From Melanocharis versteri (lineage: Eukaryota; Chordata; Aves; Passeriformes; Melanocharitidae), in assembly GCA_013397845.1 (NCBI GenBank), contig VZTG01001029.1:212788-276787 (forward strand): a stretch of DNA of 64,000 nucleotides. The letters run 5' to 3'. This document shows positions 12,801-24,600 of this stretch, in pieces. Position 1 is the stretch's first letter; each line of letters begins with the position of its first letter. The notes beneath the pieces were generated by a model, which saw nothing but the letters and a program-made list of their open reading frames with translations, did not search any database and was not told the origin of the DNA. A program made the translations under genes and the position numbers.

Positions 12801-14572
12801 ACAGGGGGATGATGATTCTACAAACACGAGTGCAAAGTTCTGCACTTAGCAAGAAATCAGCTGCACAGAGAAGAGTAATTGTTGCAATAAACTTGCAGAA
12901 AAGAAACCAGTAGGCAGAGTGGATCACAAGCAGAACACATCAACAAGTTCATGAGGTTGGAAAGGGCATCCACTCTGCTGAGATGCATAATCAGAGTTGC
13001 CACCAATGTAACTTTGGAAGTTGTGAGAAGATTGGATGGGAGCTAGAGGGGTACAACAACAAAAAGTCATGTGTTTCAGAACTGATTAAAAGAAAAGAAA
13101 TAATCTGTGTTTTAATCAAAAACCAAACCAAAAGAGAAAGATTGAACAAAAATATGGTAACAATCTTAATTTATGTAAAAGGGTGTTGCAAAAAGAAAGG
13201 GAACACTGTCCATGTTTACTTGGAATAAATCAGCTAAACAGCAGCAAAAGGTATTTAATCCAGACATTCGAAAAAGGAGAGTTCAGGACTAGACTAGACT
13301 GCCTGAGGAATGAGTGGAATCTGTGTTTAAGGCTTTAAGAACAGGTTATGCAAACATCCTTTGAGGTTGTTTTCATAATAGTTTACTGTGCCTTGAGGCA
13401 GGAGGATGACTTAGAATCCAGGTAAGGTCACTTTTGGCTCTCTTGGTTGCTTTTTATTTGGGGAGGGGAGGTGTTAAGTGCAAAGCTTTAACATCTACAT
13501 GACCTCAACCAACAAGCACTGAGGTTCAGGTATGTCAAGAAACCCCTAACAACCAGTGCAAGTGCTGTGTTTGTTATCCCTCTCATCTTCTTTCCAGAAA
13601 TTAGACACACTAAACTTGCCTTCACTAATACTGGAACCCACACAGTAGGTTTTGGGTGTATTTGTGCAACAGTTTACCACAGTAAACCTGACAGCCCTGA
13701 TTAAAATTTTGCTGCACTGCTGAATTCAAGGTTATGTGAAAATAAAATAGGCCTTTTCCCATACTCTCACAAAAATGTTTCTGTAGTCTAAAGTTAAGCT
13801 AGAGTTCATCTATTAACCTCCAAGTCAATCCCATTATACTTGATGTTAATACAAATGTTGTCACAAAAGACGACATAATCAAAAATATATATTCTTATTT
13901 AAAATTGCTCTTTTTATAAAAAACTTGGTATCAACTGCAACAGCAGCATAACATAGCTAAGACATGCATGCAATTACCAGTCCAAAGCATGTTTTAAGAC
14001 TTCTGTGCATATCTAGCTTTTAAATACATAGATTTTACGCTTTGTCAACTGACAACTGCTTAATCAAAGTATTACTTCAGGTAATTTTGAAATGCACTTC
14101 CAAGTGCACTTCAAAAAGAAAAAAAAGAGAATGGTGTAACGAATCTTTTAGGATTCAGAACTTGTTTTGCACAAAAGGTTGTTTAACAAAGATTTGTTAC
14201 ATAAACCATTCATTTTTTCATTTTTATCTATATGTAATTTCTGAACGAAGAGACAGAACAAGAGGACTGTTGTCAATTTTTAGGTACTTGAATTTACAGA
14301 TTCTGCCTCATTTGAAGATTCAGTAGGAGCTGTAACATCTGCTGTCAACAAAATAACTTCAAGTGTTCCCTACAGAAAATGAACAAACTGGAACTAAGAG
14401 GTAACATCTTCCTTTACCTGGTACAAGTACAGCCTAATAAATCATAAGAAGAGGTACTTTGGTAACAACTTAAAGCATTAGTATTGTACTTCTGGAATAC
14501 TTCCAATAAAAAACTCTTACACAAACAGATCAATTGTTTATTTCCTAAACTCTGAAAAGGCCGTGGCCAGAA
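9831..14572. other. Intergenic sequence upstream of SLTM
   Basis: AT-rich, no recognisable coding exon. Open frames near 10045, 11728, 12442, 12983 and 14042 show no family signature. A very diverged CR1-like patch may lie at about 12820-12975. Nothing here resembles the missing SAP-domain exon of SLTM, which I looked for on the plus strand. Confidence 0.5.
12822..12975 (+). mobile_element. Possible old CR1 fragment
   Basis: The 'gcaaagttctgcactta' block and the later 'ttggaaagggcatcca' block resemble an internal CR1 region (typically 'caaagtcctgcacct...') in sense orientation, but divergence is high. It may be a chance likeness. Confidence 0.25.
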
Positions 14573-15035
14573 CACGCAAGAATCACAAAAGTAGTTAGGT
14601 TGGAAAAGAGCTCTGAGATCATCGAGTCCAACCTGTGGCTGAAAACAGTCAACGTGACCATGGCACCAAGCGCCACGTGCAGCCTTTCCTTAAACACCTG
14701 CACGGACAGCCCCTTCACCACCTCCCTGGGCAGCCCGTTCCAGTGTCTAATCACCTTTTCTGTGAAGAAATTCTTCCTAATGTCAAACTTAAACCTCCCC
14801 TGGCGCAGCTTGAGGCCACGTCCTCTCGTCCTATCGCTGTTCCCTGGGAGAAGAGACCGACCCCCACCCGGCTACAGCCTCCTGTCAGAGTCAGGGAGTT
14901 GTAGAGGGTGATGAGGTCACCCCTGAGCCTCCTCTTCTCCAGGCTGAGCCCCCCAGCTCCCTCAGCTGCCCCTCACAGGACAGGCGCTCCAGACCCTTCC
15001 CCAGCTCCGCTGCCCTTCCCAGCGCTCGGGCTCTG
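14573..15035 (-). mobile_element. CR1 LINE 3' fragment, antisense
   Basis: About 460 bp reading as reversed CR1. From the low-coordinate end it shows the terminal octamer-like 'gaatcac', then 'ttaggttggaaaagagct', 'gatcatcgagtccaac', 'ctgggcagcccgttcca', 'gaaattcttcctaatgtc', 'ggcgcagcttgaggcc', 'gggagaagagaccgac' and 'gaggtcacccctgagcct'. It is a well-preserved copy that runs into the CpG island next to the assembly gap. The open frames on both strands here come from this element. Confidence 0.92.
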
Positions 15036-15250
15036 TCCCGCAGTCCGGGCTGCCGGCACACGGCGCAGCCGGCACACGGCACGGCGCGGCGCGCGGCCCG
15101 CTCCCCTCACGCGCAGGGCAGGCCTCAGCAGGGTGGGCGCTCCGNNNNNNNNNNNNNNNNNNNGGCTGGCGGAGCTCGCCCCTAGGCCTTGCGGCCCGCC
15201 CGTCGCCACGGGCGCCGGAGCTCGTTGGGAGAGCCCCGGGACAGGTTGTT
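15036..15250. promoter_or_regulatory. CpG island, probable SLTM promoter (interrupted)
   Basis: Dense CpG on both sides of the N run (for example 'ggcgcggcgcgcggcccgc' before it and 'gcccgtcgccacgggcgcc' after it), 340-550 bp upstream of the first visible SLTM coding exon. A GC-rich first exon coding for the Ala-rich start and SAP motif is expected here. Neither the start codon nor the SAP helix is readable in the flanks, so the exon most likely falls in the gap. Confidence 0.7.
15145..15163. other. Assembly gap (19 N)
   Basis: Nineteen consecutive N inside the CpG island. The true missing length cannot be read from the N count. GC-rich first exons of bird genes are often lost in assemblies, and the SAP-coding exon of SLTM is absent from the rest of the window. 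Confidence 0.95.
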
Positions 15251-15586
15251 GCTGAGGGGTGTGTGTGCTTCCTGCTGTCCTGTTTTTGAGCTGCCCTTAA
15301 TGCCTTTATGGATGTCGTTCTGGCCTTCTAGTGTTACATTTCCAGAGAGAAACGTGCGGATCCTTGATAAGCTGTACTTCTAAAGTGTCATTTTAGCAGC
15401 TGAAACTCTCAACTTTTATCATTAGTGTTCTCTTGCTCTTCTCTAGTAAAGGTTTAACCCGAAGTGTTTTACCAAATATTTTCGGGATGCCGAAAGAACT
15501 GTTTGGCTTACAGACTTCTGCTGAAGTCAAACTGTCCAGCTTTCCCCTGAAAGCCATTAAAAATTGTATTTTTTTGTCTCATTTAG

Positions 15587-15674
15587 GCTATTGAAGAGGA
15601 AGGAGGTGATCCAGATAATATTGAAATAAGTGTTTCAGCTGACACACCCACCAAGAAACCAACTAAAGGCAAAG
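15587..15674 (+). CDS. SLTM: SLTM coding exon 2 (first visible)
   Basis: 88 nt after the acceptor 'tttgtctcatttag', starting AIEEEGGDPDNIE, the conserved segment directly after the SAP motif in SAFB proteins. It ends at KPTKGK with one base carried over (donor GTTAGG). The frame and first residue imply that the upstream exon ends on a complete codon, as expected for the SAP exon (…SRLKQ in mammals). Confidence 0.95.
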
Positions 15675-18600
15675 GTTAGGATGTGTTACATACTTTATAT
15701 TCTTACACAGGTTTTTTTTTTTGCATTTATCACCTTAAAGAAGGGCTGTGGGAGTGTGGTCTGTAGTTTGGGTACAGTTGTGACTTTACTGTTTATATCT
15801 TCTGTCGTATAAGACATCCTTTGCCTTGCACGTCTGTTTTCAATCGCTGTATGTAGACAATGCATGGAGGTGCTGGAGCAGTATATGTAGAGAGAGATAT
15901 AGATAGATGGAAGATGGCTGGGTTAAGAGAGGTGTGTTACGAGGTAGTGGCTGTACTGCCCACAGCTCCTGGGGTCCTGTGCTGTGTGTGCTGAGGTGCT
16001 GGAGATGAGCTGTGAGGGCTTTGGTGTGTGCTGTGTTCAGAGATCCTGAAGGTGGGCTGTTACAGGGGCAGGGTGCGAGCAGGAGCTGCTGTGGGATGTC
16101 TATCGTGTCCAGAAGGATCTGTGTAACAGCACAGGTTCTTCAGCCATGAGCAGGTGCTGGACCCTGCTGGTGATGAGGGCACAGCAATATGTGGCCTCCC
16201 TGAAGAGGGCTGTGTGGTGTGGGTGTATTAGCACGCTCTCTACTGAAGACAGGCTTTATAAACATGAATTTTCTGAAAAGTTGCTGAAGCCTCATGGTGG
16301 AATGTCTAATGAAGAGATTTTAGTTCTTCTGTTGTGAGAAATTAATTTAGATTTTGTGCTGATCTGTTTGGCAGTGATTTTTTTCAGATTTTTCTGCTCT
16401 CTTCTTTAGCCTGAGAATTTAAATACTGTTTTGTGAGTTTGGGATCTGGGGCATTTTTACTTGGGTTTGTGTTTTCAGTTGTTCTGGGAGCATCCATTAT
16501 CTATTAGTACTGGGAAAGGTCCTGTCTGCTTTATGCACAGCATTCTTCATTGAACATACACACTGAGAATGTTCACATGTGCTACAGGGGCCTGCTTTGG
16601 ACATGAGCAGTCTAATACCACTGTCACTTGTCACGGGCTGAGTTCTGTGGTGAAAGTGATTATTCAATCGTTCTGGTGCTGTGGATGGTGAAATTAGTAA
16701 GAAAATCTGTCTGCTTAGTTTGAATAACTTCTCTGTACTTTTCACACATTAGAGAAGTGAAAGGAAATAAACTTTCAAATGTGGTTTCATTTTTTTCAAT
16801 GACATTACTCTATTCCCTGCTTTAGACAGGTAACTGCTGATTAAGATAACTACATGGAAGCTAAATAAGGAAACTTCCACAATTTTTCATGTAGAGATCT
16901 AAATGGCTCCATGTTCTGCTGTGACAAACACTTCTCTTATCTGCTGCTTTTTATCCTCCTAGTCTCCAAACTAATATCATGATATGCATAATGTTCTTGA
17001 ATGGCTTCTTGGGTCGTTAGACTGTTTTGCTTCTGCAGAGGTAGTTTGCTAACCAGTGCTGCTGCTGCCTCAGGCAGGGCTTCAGTAGCTCTTCCCTGCC
17101 ACCTCTCCTGTGCACCAAATCCTAATGCATACATATGACATGTGCGTTCTTGGTAAACCTCAAAGGAAAACACAGCGTTTGTGAAGTTCTTATCAGCTTA
17201 CTTTGCAAGCTCAGGAGTTTTTCCTCATTACTTTTTAGATTACAAAAGCCTTATGAACAAATTTTGTGCCAAAAGTATGGGAAGTTCATGGTGGAACATG
17301 AAAAATTCACTGTTCAATCTAGGAGAAATCTTTTTTATCATGTTGGTTTATTTCTAACTGTATGAAATAATACATTGTTTGACTTTTAACTATTCACTGT
17401 GAGACATTTTTCCTCCTTACTGACTTTGCTGACAGATTGATCCAGGCCTTTTTGCTAATGCTTGTTTCTCCCCCCCACCACACAGCTTCAGACTAATACT
17501 GATGGGTCTTTAATTACTTTTCTGCTGGACAGCAGTAAGATTAATGACATTACCAGTTCTATAGTATTTTTCCCTGTGCTATTTTTGCTGTACAAGGGAG
17601 AGTAGGAGTAGTAGATACTCATTTATAAAGAAAATTTATCTTCAGGAAAGGCCATTTAGTGGGAGTGATGATTAAACCTTCTCATAGCAGCCAGGGAGGG
17701 AGGCCAGTGGGAGGGAAGGAAGGAGGTTGTCCTTCCAAAAAGTCACAAAGTGTGTCAGGTGGCTGTAGGGTTTAGATCTGAAAGTCTTCTGTAACCAGTT
17801 TTACTGGAGCTCTTAAGGTCTGTGGAAAAAGTGTGATGTCTGATTCCCTGGCACTGTGTGTTACAAAAACCTGATGTGGAATATTGATACAGGCCAAATT
17901 AGAGTGGGAATGGTGTCTGTTGGGGAGGAGGGAATGATACATTTGTCTTTCCTTGCTTTTTTTGTGTGTGTGTTTACAAAAAGGGAGAAGAATAATCAAA
18001 AGACTAAGTAAGAGCGGGACTTTATTTCATGCAACTTAGAAAATGCTTGCAGAAGGATTCTGTAATCCAACAAGAATCCTTGATCAATCCTCATGCAAAG
18101 TTAGTTGAAATTTAACACTTTTTCCAGATGCTACTTTAATTAAATAATTAGGGTAAAGAACTACAGAGTAGCTAATCAGAGGATTATACAAGTAAGATCA
18201 GTTTGTTTTGCTCGTTTTTTAAGTGCTTCAGCTGTGCCTCTCCACCCTAGCATTTAGTAGCTATGGAGGAATTTCTCTTTTTGTAAAAAGATGACAGTTC
18301 TTAGAAAAAGCTTATCTTTTCAAGCCTGACCATTCTGCTGCCTAGTCTGGTATCTAGAGGAAGTTACCTTGCTACTAGTATAAAATATTTTTCAAATATT
18401 GCTGATATGAATGCTCCTTTGAAGGATCTGCAGTCAAAAATGTTGTCGAATATTGAAATATTAAAATTGGTAATTGAAAGTTACTTTCCTGATAAGTTCT
18501 GGAATTAGTGTGGATGAAGAATAGATTTTAGGCTGATCAAAGATGTTTATTTGCTGCTCTACAAGTTTCTGAGGCCAGTTAGATACCTGTTTGTTTGTGT

Positions 18601-21600
18601 CTTAAGTACCACTTCAGTTTGCAACTGAATTTCCAGTTTGACAATACCGTTTCTTGGATCAAAAGCTGACAACTGACAGTGGCTGGCTTGTACTATTGCC
18701 CAAGTAATTTTGACTTCTTTATTAAAACTGTTTAGTTATTTAAATATAAGAACAAAACTAAGTGAACTAAGTTGTACACTTGGTTTTCATAGACCTTTCT
18801 TTCTAAAAGCAATGAATGACTAAGAACTGTATCTTGTAGACACAGTAGAAGATTTAAATATTCTTGTAGCTCATGATACCATTTCAGAATTAGAAAAGGA
18901 TCATTTACTTTTGTTAATATTGTGGCAAATGATACTTTTCAAATTGCACTAGACCTCTTAATGCTGTAGAGAGTTTATTCCATTGTAAGGTTTTATCTCC
19001 TCTTTACCTCTTATCCCATGTTTTTGATGAATCTTTAGCATTAGATGTGACAGAACCCTGTTGGGGGTTTCTGCAGGAATACCAGAAGAAATACAAGTGC
19101 TAATTCTTCCAGAATTTCCTGATGAGTGTGTCACTCTGTTTCTGCCTGAGATGCAAATATCTAGTTCAAGAGTTGTCCAGAATACACTCTTCTATAATTC
19201 TGTAAACACTCAGGTAGCCTGAATCTCTCATGTGGAGGACCATGAATAGGTAGAATAAGCTTGTGCTACTGTAAGGCTTGTAAATGAAATGAAAGCTAAA
19301 CCTTCATAATGTTAAACCAACATTTTAAGGATGTTCTAATTCTTCTACTTACTTATAAGGAGAATATTTGTTCTCTGTGAAATAGTCTGTTGCAGTTTTA
19401 TGGTGTGTAGCAATTGCCGTTGCCAGCAAAGGGATTGAGCATGGCTTGTAAAGGAGTGCCATTGTTCCAAGGTAAATGAGTGTTTGTGTTGTTGGGCACC
19501 CAGATCTGTGGTGAATGCTGTGTACACACTGACATTTTCAACAGCCACCGTTTGGATAAACCTGTACAGAAATTTAGGTGTTGACAGCTTGTGTGACTCG
19601 AGACCAGCTATGCCTGTTGTCTGCAGAAGGTCCAGCTGTTCTGGCTCTGTTTGTTAACTTACCCTTCAGTCAGGTCAACACTGGTCTTGAATAAGTTCAG
19701 AGAAACAGTCGTTTTCTGCAAGGTGTTTGTTGCAATCTAATTTTAGTTACGTGAATTTAGGAGCCAAGTCTGCCTTTCAGTAGCCCACTATGGATGAGTG
19801 TTAGTCAGACAAATGTTGAATTTTTGTAGATACTGGCTTTTTGGCAAGTTACTGTACCAGCATCTGAAAACTATCTGTATCAGAACCTTGATATGCCACT
19901 TTTGAGCAATGTAACTCTAACCAGAGCAAAGTAACCTGAAACACAGAACTTAAGACGGAGAGCAAACTTACACCACTTTTTGCTTGAAGCTGAAAAGTGA
20001 AGGTCATTGTTATGCCTTGGAATACCTCTGGTACTCAGAGTAAATGGGACTTGCTACAAAGATAACAGACATAGTAAAGAAGGGCTAATGAAATCCTTAC
20101 TTAATCCGGTAGCAAATAAAAGATAAAACAGCTTCATTACTGAATGCTGTAACTTGCTCTTGATGAGGACCAGTCAGTAAAATATAGTTCTCTAGCTGCT
20201 GTTGCATAGTGGTGGGGCTAACTTGAGATGGCTTTGTCATTGGTTTGGTTTTCTTTTCTATCCCCTATAAAGTGTCAGTTCTAGTTCACTGGCCATATCT
20301 CCTCAGGCAAAATGAATGATTTAAATAGCTTTCATGATAGTCTGTGCTAGGGAGTTGCTAAATGGGTTGAGCATCTGCCCTGTGTGCTTGCCTGTCTCTG
20401 TGTATGCTTAGCTGGATATGGGATGCAGGAAAAACTTGGTCTTTCAGGTTTAACAAACGAACTGAAATGTGAGGGGGTAAAACAAAGCAGTTGAATGTGT
20501 GTAGAAATCCTTGATGTTTCTCACTGCTTTTTATTTATGTTGAAGATAACTGGGATCTGTAGATTCTATGACAGAATGCTAAAAAACTATCAGAAAATTT
20601 GAGTTAGTCTTGGTTTCAGGCATCAGCTGTGATGCACATCAGAAACTGTCCTTTCCACTGTAAGTGCTCTTCCTGAGAAGAGCAGGCTTCCCTTAGTATA
20701 CCTGTGCAGCTGGCTTTTTGCACCAAAATCTCACAAATCTATTGCATTACAAGTATAAAACAGGACATTCTGTGGGTTTTGTGGGTTTTTGTTTGTTTGT
20801 TTTAAGTGGAGTAAAATCAGTGACTTTAGATCTGAAAGTTTAAATGTCATGTTTTCCAGTCACAGAAATAGCTTCTGCCATGTGCCTTTTCCTGGAGATC
20901 AGTGTGTGCCTGTACTGAAAACAACGATGTGCTTTTCCTAGGAGTATGATCAGAGTGCTGCCTTTCAGGGAAATGAGTAAAACCAACTGGAATCCGAGCA
21001 AACCCAAAACAATAGTGTCTCTTCTTGCTCTGTAGTTGAGTACTTCCCAGCTTTGAAGTGCATTTAAGAACTGTGTATGAAAGACCATGGAAATCAATGG
21101 CTAAAAAAATTGAGTATTTCAGCTAGCAGAGATGTCCATACTGTGCCGAACTTTGGCTTATGGTTTTCTTTTAAATTCATTTGGAATAACTATAGAATTG
21201 GTTTAGCCATTCATTAGGGGATGAAGGGAGGAGGCAAGATGCGATTCCAAAAAATGAAGCATTAAGTGCTGATTATGACTGCCGTCTCATTTGCATTTGA
21301 ATTGATGCTGAGTTTCAGTAGAAGATACAGTAAAGCCACTTCCTAACAGAACTGCTTTTGTACCTTGTGCTTCTGAAAACTATTGCATAGGCTGATCTTT
21401 GATAGACTGAATCAGAGAGACAGAATGTTCTTCAAAGGGTGTGTTTGTGTGGAGATGTTTCTATCTAGGTTCTTAGGTCTTGTTTTTCAGAAGATTAAGG
21501 AAATGCAGGGGGTTCCAAAGGGAACTGTGTCTAGTCATCATCCCCACAGAGACATCTCTGATAGAGAAAAGTGTGACTGTGCTGGAAGAACAGAATTCCT

Positions 21601-24600
21601 CAATGGAACAGGCTCTTAATACGGTAAACCATATGTAGAAAGCAGAAGTGTTTCACCTACTCAATTCTTCTGCCTCACTTCATCCTCTAGTGATGAAAAG
21701 CACTGAAAAAGGTGGCTTGGAGAGGCTTGTAATTGCCATGCTTGTGGATATTCAAAGATGCAGCTAAATAAAGCCCTGAGCCATTCCATCATCCTTGGAA
21801 CTTCACTGTAATTTTCAGCAGGCGATTGGGTGGACTAGATGACCTTTAGAGGTTCGTTCTAACCTAATTTCTCAGTGATGTTAGTTATCCTATAAAGCAA
21901 GAGCTTTCCAAAGTCATAATGTCTAGTTAACTTCAGTAATTGTGGAAATCCCTAGTTTCTGGTTCAATGTTGTCCTGACTTCCATTATCACTCAGAATAG
22001 AAGGAGAGGTATTAAGATCACTAACTTGGATTTAACCACTTGTTTATTCAATGGCATTGCCTGTTCATTCTCAGTCAGCTGACATTTTATCTTCTTAAAA
22101 ATTACTCAGTTTTTGGAGGGTTATATTATAGTGAACAATCCAGTGAAACTAGAACAAGTAGAGAATAATAAAGTAAGGCCAAACACATAATCAGTATTAA
22201 AAGTGTGCTCTACATAGCAGGTCTAGTCACAGCATATCCCATTTCAGGTAAAAAGCAGGAAGCTGATGAATTGACTGGTGATGCTTCAGTAGAAGAGGAT
22301 TCCTTTGTCAAGGTAATAAAAGTATGTAAAAACTTTTCCCATTTCATATTTAAGCTCCATGTTTGACTTTAGTTAATGAAAAAGCTTCCATTTTCTTTGT
22401 GGTAATTTATGTGGAAATTTGGAGCATTGTTTTTACTGTATTCACAGTGTGATACCTAAGGATGTGAAGCTGGGGGGTTTTTAAAACACGGTATGAATTT
22501 TATTATGCATGTGAGACACTGATCCAGCAGTGAAACGCTGATTCTAGCAGTAATTTTTTCAGGATAAAGCTAATACTTTTAGTTATACCGAGTATTTATG
22601 TTCACACCAAAAGGAAAGTGAATTGGAGATTCAAGATGCAAGTGATCAAGATGGAAATGATGAATTGAAAGACTTCAAAGAATCTGTTGAAGATGAGAAC
22701 TTGAATTCTAAAGAACTACCATCTGCAGAAAAGAAAAGATACCATGACCTGGAGCCAGTGGAGACAACAGAAGATGTGGAAAAGGATTCTGAAAGTCAGG
22801 TACTTGGCTATATTTTACATAAATTTTTATCAGCAAAATGTACGTTTTTCTTAGTGTTTGTTACTAGGAAGTCAGAACTAGTTTTTCAGTTTGTCTTGCT
22901 TATCTCTAAAAGACAGGGTTTTTTCTTTTTACTCTGCGTTACTCTTTTCTTTTTATTTGCCTTGATTTGTATTTGAATAGTTCTGAAACAAATGTGACAC
23001 TGATTGATAAAACTCTACCAGACTCTATACAGAGTTAGTTCCGAAGTGGTCCTTTTCCCTTGTACTAGTAGTGACACGTGTCTTTCAGTTCAGTGTTGAG
23101 ATTATTTACATCAGGAGAACTGCTCATTGGCGTTCACATTATTGAGCGTGTATCCACTTAAATGTGTACTGATCTAATGGAATCTCTTGACTCTCTGAAT
23201 GTTTGAGTGACTTATAAATAATTTGCTGATCTAGTACCTTTTCTATTTCTGTAGGAAAATGAAGGTCCAGACATAGAAGATTACGCTTTTCCAGCTGTCC
23301 ATGTGAGTTCTAAATCCATTCTGTTAAGCTGGTTTTCATGTCTGTTTAGTTGGAAAAGATCACTTTAGACTGGTTTTTCTGTTCTGGTGTGCATGTTAGA
23401 GACAGATGATGTAAGACAATAAAGGTAAACAGTATGGGAAGCTTTCATTCAAATATTCAGTAATGTAGATAATTGCGATACCAAGTAAGTTGACCTTTTT
23501 AAAGACATAATTCCTGTCTACAGTTTGGGAGTGTTCAGTGTGCAGACTTCACAAAGAATGTTTCACACTCCCTTAAAAACATATTGGGGGCTATGCCAGA
23601 TGCTGTTGTAGTATATACAGTAGTATGTACAGCCTGTACAGGAGTTTAGAACTTCTGTTTAATGTAGAAGTTTGCCCTTAGAGAACATGGGGAGTGCTGA
23701 ACTAGGCGTGGTTGTTTAGAGTTGCTTTTTGGTGTTAATATCTGTTATCTCCAAGTTCAGAAATTCATTCTGAGTTACATGGGACTGATGTCTGAAAACT
23801 GACACCTCATACAGCATCTCTTGCTCAGTAAAACTAATGAGAAATAAGTAAATACCTATTAAAATCTGAGTTTCATATTTAAGTACTTAACTGGAGGGAG
23901 GCTACCTAGTTTCTGACTTCTGTCTTGAGCTTTTAAAGCTAATGATGGACTGCTTGCATTTCTCTGAAAGCAGTAATTGACAGCTTGACATCCATTCTGA
24001 AGGCTTTAGCAAGACTTGGAATAGTTTAGAAATGTCCCATTGAGTTAAGGGGGTAAGACAATATCTGCATGTCCCAACCAACTACAAGTGTTGCAGATAA
24101 ATGCCAAGTTGTTTCATAAAGAGGTTTAATGAAAGTTTTTAATGATTTGACGAGGGAGGTGCGCAGGTTTGGTTCCTAGATAATCTTTGGAAACAGTTTT
24201 CATTTCGGTATTTGCCTTCATACAGTAGAAATTCTATGAAAAATATGAACTGTTCTGCTTAAAGATTCAAAAGAGGAGACATTTAGTGTTGACTTCCTTT
24301 TCTTGCAGGATGGTGAAGATGAAGAAAATGAGAAAGGTATGTCTAAAGTTTAATAGAGTTCAGAGGTCTTACTCTGGTAGAGCAGGCAACTTTCTCTTGT
24401 AACATTCAATCTCTACTAATACTAGGCTTATCTCCAGCACTAAGTATCAGTTGTCTCCTCATTGAGCTCAGCACCTGGAATCACTGCAGTCAGTTTATTT
24501 CACTCCTAAGAGTTACTTTACTCTTAAGAGTTGATTACAGTACTTATCAGTTACTGTGGTGGATGTATAATACAGTTGCAATACTATGATTCTTAATAAA

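Noticed and set aside
14600..14911. Plus-strand frames of 89 and 103 codons
   Set aside because: They are antisense readings of a CR1 fragment.
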